64,000 nucleotides of DNA from an uncultured Hyphomicrobiales bacterium. Lineage in GTDB: Bacteria > Pseudomonadota > Alphaproteobacteria > Rhizobiales > Ancalomicrobiaceae. Of this stretch, positions 58,040-64,000 are shown in pieces. Made by a program: the position numbers and the translations under genes. Numbering within the stretch: the first letter of the stretch is position 1; every line of letters starts with the position of its first letter. The stretch is from the NCBI GenBank assembly GCA_903930435.1, contig CAIYYN010000054.1, forward strand, positions 186,001 through 250,000, in the 5' to 3' direction. The notes under the pieces were generated by a model that was not told where the DNA came from, searched no databases, and worked only from the letters and a program-made list of their open reading frames with translations.

Positions 58040-59641
58040 ATGGCCATCTGGAAAAGCTTTGCAAAAGTCGGGTCCGCGACCATCCTCAGCCGCATCTTGG
58101 GTTTTTTACGCGACGCGATGATCGCCGGCAGTCTGGGGGCTGGACCGGTTGCCGATGCCTTCGTCGTGGCATTCCGGCTACCCAATCTGTTTCGGCGGCT
58201 CTTTGCCGAGGGCGTCTTCAACTCAGCCTTCGTTCCGCTCTATTCCCGCGCGCTGACGGAAGAAGGGGAGGCAGGTGCAGCCCGGTTTGCCGGCGAGATT
58301 GCGTCCGGTCTCATCGGTCTGCTGATCATCGTGACAAGCCTCGGCTTTGTCTTTACGCCCCTGCTTGTTGATCTGCTGGCGTTCGGCTTTTCCAATGATC
58401 CGCAGAAATTCGCCTTGACGATCACCCTGACCCGGTTCTGTCTCCTCTATCTGCCATGCATGTCACTCATCGGATTTCTGGGCGGTATCCTCTCGGCGCA
58501 TCGTCGATATGTGGCTACCGCAATGGCACCTGTCCTATTGAACATCGTGCTGATTGCCGTGCTGGTCTTCATCTATCTGTTTGGTTACGTGCGATCCGTT
58601 GAAGCCGGTTACATCCTCTCGATCGGGGTTGCCATAGCCGGACTCAGTCAACTGGCCTTGATCTTGATGGCCGTCTGGCGCGGTGGATTTGGTTTCAGGC
58701 TGCTTCGCCCCACGGTTTCGCCATCCATCCGTCGGCTGTTTGGCAATTCAGTCCCGGCTGTGGTTGGCGGTGGCATGACCCAGATCAACATCGTGATCGG
58801 CACGGCGATTGCCTCGATGAAGGCCGGGACTGTCTCAGATCTTTATTACGCCGATCGCATCTATCAGCTGCCACTGGGGGTTATCGGGATCGCGATTGGT
58901 GTCGTCCTGCTGCCGGAACTGCTGCATCGCATTCGGATAGACCGCGAAGATCTCGCCATCGATACGCAAAATCGCAGCCTGGAAATGGCGTTGGCCCTGA
59001 CATTGCCAGCGTCGGTCGGGCTTTTGATTGCAGCTCATCCCATTGTCGAAGTCTTGTTCGAACGTGGCGCTTTTGGTCCACGCGATACCGACATGACAGC
59101 CCTCGCCTTGCAGGGGTTCGCGTTGGGGTTACCTGCGTTTGTCGCTGTAAAGGTCCTGTCTGCGACATTCTTTGCCCGCCTTGATCTCCGGACCCCGATG
59201 TGGGCCGGGATCGCCGCCGTGGTGGTCAATCTCGTCCTCTCGATCATCCTGTTCGAGCAATTTGGCGGCACTGGCATTGCGATTGCCACGAGCATAGCCG
59301 GATGGGTCAACGCACTGATCCTGTGGGCTGTTCTGTTTCATCGTCGCCTGTGGCGCATAGATGGGCCTCTGGAGCACCGATTGCCGCGTCTGGCCCTGGC
59401 GAGCGCCGCTATGGGCCTGGTCGTGTGGATCCTGCGGACGGCGCTTGATCGTTGGCTGGGAGCCGAGAACATCGTGCTGATCAAGGTTGGCGCGCTCGCA
59501 GGTCTGGTCGGAACCGGGCTCGGCGTCTTTGTCCTGATCGGAATCATCCTGGGTGGCATCGACGTCGACTCAATCCGGGCCGGATTCAAAAGCGATCCCG
59601 AAATTGCCGATGATCCGCTCTTGCGCGTTGTATCGGATTGA
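58040..59641 (+). CDS. murJ: Lipid II flippase MurJ
   Basis: 533-aa inner-membrane MOP-family flippase with about 14 hydrophobic helices that moves lipid II for peptidoglycan synthesis. The N-terminus [20 protein letters not shown] and the [20 protein letters not shown] motif with its conserved arginines are characteristic; [20 protein letters not shown] follows. glnD-murJ-trpS order is typical of alphaproteobacteria. Confidence 0.95.
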   Translation: MAIWKSFAKVGSATILSRILGFLRDAMIAGSLGAGPVADAFVVAFRLPNLFRRLFAEGVFNSAFVPLYSRALTEEGEAGAARFAGEIASGLIGLLIIVTSLGFVFTPLLVDLLAFGFSNDPQKFALTITLTRFCLLYLPCMSLIGFLGGILSAHRRYVATAMAPVLLNIVLIAVLVFIYLFGYVRSVEAGYILSIGVAIAGLSQLALILMAVWRGGFGFRLLRPTVSPSIRRLFGNSVPAVVGGGMTQINIVIGTAIASMKAGTVSDLYYADRIYQLPLGVIGIAIGVVLLPELLHRIRIDREDLAIDTQNRSLEMALALTLPASVGLLIAAHPIVEVLFERGAFGPRDTDMTALALQGFALGLPAFVAVKVLSATFFARLDLRTPMWAGIAAVVVNLVLSIILFEQFGGTGIAIATSIAGWVNALILWAVLFHRRLWRIDGPLEHRLPRLALASAAMGLVVWILRTALDRWLGAENIVLIKVGALAGLVGTGLGVFVLIGIILGGIDVDSIRAGFKSDPEIADDPLLRVVSD

Positions 59642-59795
59642 CCGGTGCGCCGGGATCGCGCATAAGCCCGCAACGGCGGAAAGCTTGGGTGTCGATCATC
59701 GTCCCGAGCGACATCCGGCAGACCGAGCAGCCTTGTTGGCGGTACCAGCCAATAGTCGGCGGCACGCAGACAGTTTGATCCGAAAGGCCAGATCG

Positions 59796-60866
59796 ATGGA
59801 TTATGCAATCGCTCCCGCAACCCAGGGATTCAAGCCCCTGGTCTTTTCCGGCATTCAGCCATCGGGAAACCTGCATCTGGGTAATTATCTGGGCGCAATC
59901 GCGAATTTCGTGAAATTGCAGGATGTGATGGATTGCATCTACTGCATCGTCGATCTGCATGCGATCACCGTCTGGCAGGATCCGGCCGAACTGACGAAAT
60001 CGATCCGTGAATTGACGGCGGCCTATCTTGCGTCCGGGATCGATCCCAGGAAGCATATTGTCTTCAACCAGTCGCGTGTACATGAGCACGCAGAATTGGC
60101 CTGGGTCTTTTCATGCGTTGCGCGCATGGGCTGGTTGAACCGCATGACGCAGTTCAAGGAAAAGGCTGGCAAGGACCGGGAAAATGTGTCGGTCGGTCTG
60201 TTCGGCTACCCGAATCTGATGGCGGCTGACATTCTCGTCTATCGTGCCACCCATGTTCCCGTCGGTGAGGACCAAAAGCAACATCTTGAACTGGCACGTG
60301 ACATCGCGCAAAAGTTCAACAATGATTTCGGGAGCCGGATCAGCGACTTGCACCTCGGAGTCGGTGAGGCAAACGGGTTCTTCCCATCGTGTGAGCCGAT
60401 CATCCAGGGTCCGGCAACTCGCGTGATGTCCTTGCGGGACGGCACCAAGAAGATGTCGAAGTCGGATCCTTCCGATTACAGCCGCATCAATCTGTCGGAC
60501 GACGCCGATACGATCGCCCAGAAGTTCAAGAAGGCCAAGACCGATCCGGAACCGTTGCCATCGGAAGAAAAGGGCCTTGAAGGTCGTCCTGAAGCGGATA
60601 ACCTCGTTGGTATCCACGCTGCCCTGTCCGGGCGGACAAAGGCGTCGATCCTGACCGAGTTCGGTGGCGGTCAGTTCCGTGTCTTCAAGGAAGCCCTGAC
60701 GGATCTGGCGGTCGACAAGCTCGGGCCGATTGGTCAACGCATGAAACAATTTGCCGCTGATCAGGCCTATATTGACTCAGTCCTCAGGGATGGTGGCGAC
60801 CGCGCGACGGCTATTGCTGCTCCCGTCATGAATGATGTCAAGGATATCGTTGGTTTTCTGCGATAA
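59796..60866 (+). CDS. trpS: Tryptophanyl-tRNA synthetase
   Basis: 356-aa class I synthetase. The HIGH-type motif is [14 protein letters not shown] and the KMSKS loop is [16 protein letters not shown]. The frame is open from 59553, but that part lacks similarity; ATG at 59796 with AAGG upstream gives [19 protein letters not shown]. Followed after 150 bases by nfuA. Confidence 0.96.
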   Translation: MDYAIAPATQGFKPLVFSGIQPSGNLHLGNYLGAIANFVKLQDVMDCIYCIVDLHAITVWQDPAELTKSIRELTAAYLASGIDPRKHIVFNQSRVHEHAELAWVFSCVARMGWLNRMTQFKEKAGKDRENVSVGLFGYPNLMAADILVYRATHVPVGEDQKQHLELARDIAQKFNNDFGSRISDLHLGVGEANGFFPSCEPIIQGPATRVMSLRDGTKKMSKSDPSDYSRINLSDDADTIAQKFKKAKTDPEPLPSEEKGLEGRPEADNLVGIHAALSGRTKASILTEFGGGQFRVFKEALTDLAVDKLGPIGQRMKQFAADQAYIDSVLRDGGDRATAIAAPVMNDVKDIVGFLR

Positions 60867-61015
60867 AGCCTGAAAAGTTCGCACCCCAGATCTGCGGGTT
60901 TTGCTGACACATCCGACCGGATTCAGCTTGATTGACGCTGGATTCGGCTTATCTTTCTCACGGTATACAGTCACACTTTCGCCCCCGGGCCTTGAACCCG
61001 GCAGAGGAGATCAAG

Positions 61016-61570
61016 ATGTTCATCCAGACCGAAGCGACGCCCAATCCTGAAACCCTGAAGTTCCTGCCGGGCAAGGTCGTGCTCGCCAATGATACCCGCG
61101 AGTATCTCACTGCCGAAGATGCAAGCGAATCGCCGCTGGCCGCCGCGCTGTTCGACGTGAAGGGTGTCAAAAGCGTTTTCTTTGGCTATGACTTTGTCAC
61201 CGTTACGAAATCGGACGCCGATTGGCAGCACCTGAAGCCGGCGATACTGGGTGCCATCATGGAGCATTTCGTTTCCGGGGCACCGCTGTTCCGGGGCGAG
61301 CAGGTCGTTCAGGTCGAGGACGAGTTCTTTGACTCCGAGGATAGCGAAACCGTTGCAACCATTAAGGAATTGCTGGAAACGCGGATTCGTCCGGCGGTTG
61401 CCAATGATGGTGGCGATATCACCTTCAAGGGCTTCCGGGATGGCATCGTCTATCTCACCATGAAGGGGGCCTGCTCCGGATGTCCGTCGTCAACGGCGAC
61501 GCTGCGTCACGGAATCCAGAACCTTTTCAAGCACTTCCTGCCGGATGTCAAAGAGGTACAGGCGGCCTGA
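61016..61570 (+). CDS. nfuA: NifU-family iron-sulfur carrier (NfuA-type)
   Basis: 184-aa scaffold or carrier for iron-sulfur clusters. The Nfu N-terminal domain begins FIQTEATPNPETLKFLPG; the C-terminal NifU domain has RPAVANDGGDITFKGF and the CSGCPSSTATLRHGI motif with two cluster-binding cysteines. ATG at 61016 with AGGAG upstream. Between trpS and tsaB, as in other rhizobia. Confidence 0.94.
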   Translation: MFIQTEATPNPETLKFLPGKVVLANDTREYLTAEDASESPLAAALFDVKGVKSVFFGYDFVTVTKSDADWQHLKPAILGAIMEHFVSGAPLFRGEQVVQVEDEFFDSEDSETVATIKELLETRIRPAVANDGGDITFKGFRDGIVYLTMKGACSGCPSSTATLRHGIQNLFKHFLPDVKEVQAA

Positions 61571-61619
61571 TCCGAAAGCCGGACTCGACAGGCGTTTCGA
61601 GGCAAGCTAAGTCGACAGC

Positions 61620-62297
61620 ATGTTGATCCTTGCCATCGATACTGCCCTCGACGCCTGTTCTGCCGCCCTCTTCGACAGCGAGGCCAATCGCGTCGTCGCC
61701 GTGGAGACCGAGGTCATCGGCAAGGGGCACGCGGAACGGCTGATGGCGATGATTTCCGCTGTCATGACAAAGGCTTCTGTCGATTTCAATGCAATCGACA
61801 GGATCGGCGTGACTGTGGGGCCGGGGAGTTTTACCGGGATACGGGTCGGACTTGCGACGGCGCGTGGACTGGCCCTGGCGGCTGGCAAGCCCGTCGTCGG
61901 GGTTTCGACGCTGGAAGCGATCGCGCGCGAAGCATCGACCGACAAGCCATTCATGGTGGCGCTCGATGCCCGGCGCGGCGAACTTTATACGCAGCTATAT
62001 GATGGAAATCATTCAGCAATATCGGATCCGCAGCTTCTCACCATTGCGGAAGCCACAACTGCGCTTACTGCTGCTCTTAAGCCGCAGGTCTTCGGCTCCG
62101 GCGCGCCGCTGCTGGCGGAAGCTCAACCCTCTGCCACTATTCAGGTTTTAGGCCTGACAGCCTATCCGGATATCGAAAACGTGGCGCGCATAACTGCGGT
62201 TACTGCTGCCCAATCGGAACCACCGAAGCCGCTTTACTTGCGCGCGCCCGACGCAAAGCCGCAAACGCGCGGCGTGGTCGAACGGCGGGGAGACTGA
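61620..62297 (+). CDS. tsaB: tRNA threonylcarbamoyladenosine biosynthesis protein TsaB
   Basis: 225-aa partner of TsaD in t6A37 tRNA modification. N-terminus LILAIDTALDACSAALFDS and the VGPGSFTGIRVGLATARGLA motif are clear. An ASKHA-type domain without ATPase activity. The next gene, rimI, starts one base after its stop; the tsaB-rimI pairing is widespread. Confidence 0.93.
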   Translation: MLILAIDTALDACSAALFDSEANRVVAVETEVIGKGHAERLMAMISAVMTKASVDFNAIDRIGVTVGPGSFTGIRVGLATARGLALAAGKPVVGVSTLEAIAREASTDKPFMVALDARRGELYTQLYDGNHSAISDPQLLTIAEATTALTAALKPQVFGSGAPLLAEAQPSATIQVLGLTAYPDIENVARITAVTAAQSEPPKPLYLRAPDAKPQTRGVVERRGD

Positions 62298-62298
62298 C

Positions 62299-62820
62299 GT
62301 GACTTATGCACCACCTCCAGCGTTTCGGTTGATGTTCGGCTGGATGTTCCCTCCGGCCCCCGTGAGCTTCGAGATGGCGCGCCCGGACGACACGCCGGCG
62401 CTCCAGGCAGTGCACGCGGCGTCCTTTGCACATGACTGGAGCGTCGATGAACTGGCCTCGCTCATCGGTGAACCAAATGTTCTCTGCCTGGTGGCAAAGC
62501 GGGCAAACGGGTTCGGGACCCGGCGTCCGGTCGGCTTCCTTTTGCTGCGGGTCGCTGTCGACGAAGCCGAGGTCCTGACGATTGCCATTGATCCACGTCG
62601 CCGGGGACGCGGCTATGGTCGGCAGCTCATGCTCGCGGGGATCGAGCGGCTGGTCAGGCGCGGCGTCGCCTCCCTGTTTCTGGAAGTGGATGAAGGTAAT
62701 TCGTCGGCGGTTGCGCTGTATCAGCGGCTTGGATTTGTCCGGGTTGGTGTTCGCAAAGGCTATTACCAGACAGCATCAGGTGAAAAAGCAACAGCGCTGG
62801 TCATGCGACTGGACCTCTAA
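62299..62820 (+). CDS. rimI: Ribosomal-protein-alanine N-acetyltransferase RimI-like
   Basis: 173-aa GNAT enzyme expected to acetylate the N-terminal alanine of ribosomal protein S18. Acetyl-CoA loop RRRGRGYGRQLMLAGIERL, then LFLEVDEGNSSAVALYQRLGFVRVG. The start is GTG at 62299, with GGGGAG 8 bases upstream. Immediately downstream of tsaB and 38 bases before plsC. Confidence 0.92.
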   Translation: MTYAPPPAFRLMFGWMFPPAPVSFEMARPDDTPALQAVHAASFAHDWSVDELASLIGEPNVLCLVAKRANGFGTRRPVGFLLLRVAVDEAEVLTIAIDPRRRGRGYGRQLMLAGIERLVRRGVASLFLEVDEGNSSAVALYQRLGFVRVGVRKGYYQTASGEKATALVMRLDL

Positions 62821-62857
62821 CCTGTTTTGACCTGAGAGAGCAGCACGGGATCATTGC

Positions 62858-63643
62858 ATGCAGCGCATCAGTGCTTTCATCTCAGGGCTGTTGCTTGTCG
62901 CAGTGACACTGCTGTTGTTACCCGTTCAGATGCTGGCGGATCGACTTGACTGGCCGCTGGCCCGCCGTCTGCCGGTCTGGTGGCACGGGTTCGCGCTGTC
63001 GCGGCTCGGCGTCCGGATCCGCGAGACCGGGACGCCTTGCCAGGATCGTCCGTTGCTGATCACTGCCAACCATAGTTCATGGCTCGATATTCCGATCCTC
63101 GGCAGCCGGATGCCCTTGTCCTTCGTAGCCAAGTCGGAGGTGGCGAAATGGCCAATTTTCGGGCTTTTTGCGCGATTGCAGCGCTGCGTCTTCGTTGAAC
63201 GCGAACGGCGGGCACGAACCGGTGCGACGACCACGGAACTGGCCGACCGGTTGGTCGCCGGTGATGCGATGGTGCTGTTTCCCGAGGGGACATCGAGCGA
63301 TGGTAACGAAGTCCTGCCGTTCCGGTCTGCCCTGCTCGGCGCGGCGACGGCGGCAATCCGGGGCACTGACGCCTCGATTGTCCGGGTCCAGCCGGTTGCA
63401 ATCCTCTACAAACGCCTGCAAGGTCTGCCGGTCGGCCGCTATGACCGCCCGCGCATCGCCTGGTACGGCGATATGGACCTTGTCCCGCACCTGCTCGGCG
63501 TTTTCTTGCTTCGGGCAATCGACGTCGAGATCATCTGGGGCGAGCCCGTTGACTTGACAGGCGATTTTGATCGCAAGCGACTGTCTGTCGAGTTGCAGCA
63601 AAGGGTCAGCGAGATGGTGGCCGGGGAAGGTCGATCCGTTTGA
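62858..63643 (+). CDS. plsC: 1-acyl-sn-glycerol-3-phosphate acyltransferase (PlsC family)
   Basis: 261-aa membrane-associated acyltransferase making phosphatidic acid. N-terminal hydrophobic segment (about 8-25), then the catalytic TANHSSWLDIPILGSRMP (HX4D motif) and LFPEGTSSDGNEVLPF. Same strand as rimI. In rhizobia this block often leads to miaB. The following 333 bases (63644-63976) show no credible gene. Confidence 0.92.
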   Translation: MQRISAFISGLLLVAVTLLLLPVQMLADRLDWPLARRLPVWWHGFALSRLGVRIRETGTPCQDRPLLITANHSSWLDIPILGSRMPLSFVAKSEVAKWPIFGLFARLQRCVFVERERRARTGATTTELADRLVAGDAMVLFPEGTSSDGNEVLPFRSALLGAATAAIRGTDASIVRVQPVAILYKRLQGLPVGRYDRPRIAWYGDMDLVPHLLGVFLLRAIDVEIIWGEPVDLTGDFDRKRLSVELQQRVSEMVAGEGRSV

Positions 63644-63976
63644 GAGGCATGGATGTAGACGGTTGCGCCATCCGCCAAAGGCTGGTGCCGATCCGCAGTG
63701 GCGTGACCCTGCATGCGCGATTTCGGTCAGGCCGTGCATGAATTTGCCCGCCCGGACCGTCCGGTCGAACGCGTCAATCGCCCGGTGTTCAAACGGCTTG
63801 AAGGGGCCACGCAACCGGCAGTGCCAGAAATCATGGCGCAGGGCTAAGGTTCCGGGCTCCTGTGCTGAGCGACATGAACAGGCGTCCCGTAGTGATAAGA
63901 CCCACCCAGTGGCGCGGCAGTCATGCCGAAGCCGACAAGAGAGTCCGCTAAGACCCGGTAGATGTTGAGGAATCAG

Positions 63977-64000
63977 ATGCGAACAAAATCGAAGAACGGT
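63977..64000 (+). CDS. 5' end of the next gene (partial, possibly miaB)
   Basis: ATG at 63977 preceded by GAGGAAT at a proper distance opens a frame reading MRTKSKNG to the window end. Eight codons cannot identify a product. miaB often follows plsC in related genomes, so it is a candidate by position only. Confidence 0.4.

Noticed and set aside
63644-63976. Gene between plsC and the last partial gene
   Set aside because: The plus-strand frame overlapping the plsC end is arginine/serine/cysteine-rich with no motif; nothing on either strand looks coding.
1-64000. CRISPR array or prophage
   Set aside because: No regularly spaced direct repeats and no phage structural or integrase genes were seen; the only phage-like gene is the Gp49-type toxin.

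Overview
The window is a contiguous piece of alphaproteobacterial chromosome, most likely from the Hyphomicrobiales (Rhizobiales). Gene order supports this: rho-hemJ-hemE facing ppsR-maf-coaE-dnaQ-secB, then fxsA/tim44-mltA-smr, hslUV-hrcA-rph-rdgB-hemW, rsmI-yraN-gshB, and mutS/maeB-glnD-murJ-trpS-nfuA-tsaB-rimI-plsC. Nearly everything is high-GC housekeeping sequence with short intergenic gaps. The genus cannot be named from sequence reading alone.

The centre is the probable chromosomal replication origin. The approximately 395-bp gap between divergent hemE and ppsR (24221-24615) is the position of Caulobacter Cori. It holds an AT-rich stretch, two adjacent TTAA-N7-TTAA CtrA-type boxes, TTATCCCC DnaA-box-like sites, four GANTC sites and a parS-like site. 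The parAB-rsmG-mnmG-mnmE partition/tRNA-modification cluster lies about 5-11 kb to the left. Six parS-like CACGTG palindromes are spread from 11.9 to 55.1 kb on both sides of the origin. Three of them have a GATTC (CcrM-type) site overlapping one arm.

Layout: 1-5.2 kb holds a gene tail, an L,D-transpeptidase facing a CenR-like response regulator, a cNMP-binding protein, htpG and a class II aldolase. 5.2-7.4 kb is an accessory patch: a HigBA-type toxin-antitoxin pair, an AT-richer GNAT acetyltransferase, tRNA-Leu(CAA) and inverted REP-like repeats. 7.4-13 kb has yqaA, dsbB, leuS, lptE and holA. 13-19 kb is the parB-parA-rsmG-mnmG-mnmE block. 19-24.2 kb has a YyaL-type protein, rho and heme genes. 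24.2-24.6 kb is the origin. 24.6-46.6 kb is conserved housekeeping (coenzyme A, proofreading, secretion, peptidoglycan, HslUV protease, RNA processing, glutathione, ComM) plus a cytosolic hybrid histidine kinase.

The clearest mobile element is a 1.77-kb Tn3-family relic at 47899-49671, wedged between an OlsB-like acyltransferase gene and mutS. It has 38-bp terminal inverted repeats, a perfect 5-bp target duplication (TGATA), the last codons of a lost tnpA, a serine resolvase whose C-terminal helix-turn-helix is cut off by an in-frame TGA, and a class I methyltransferase passenger gene. It should move only if a TnpA is supplied in trans. From 49.7 kb to the end the window is core again, finishing at the first codons of the next gene.
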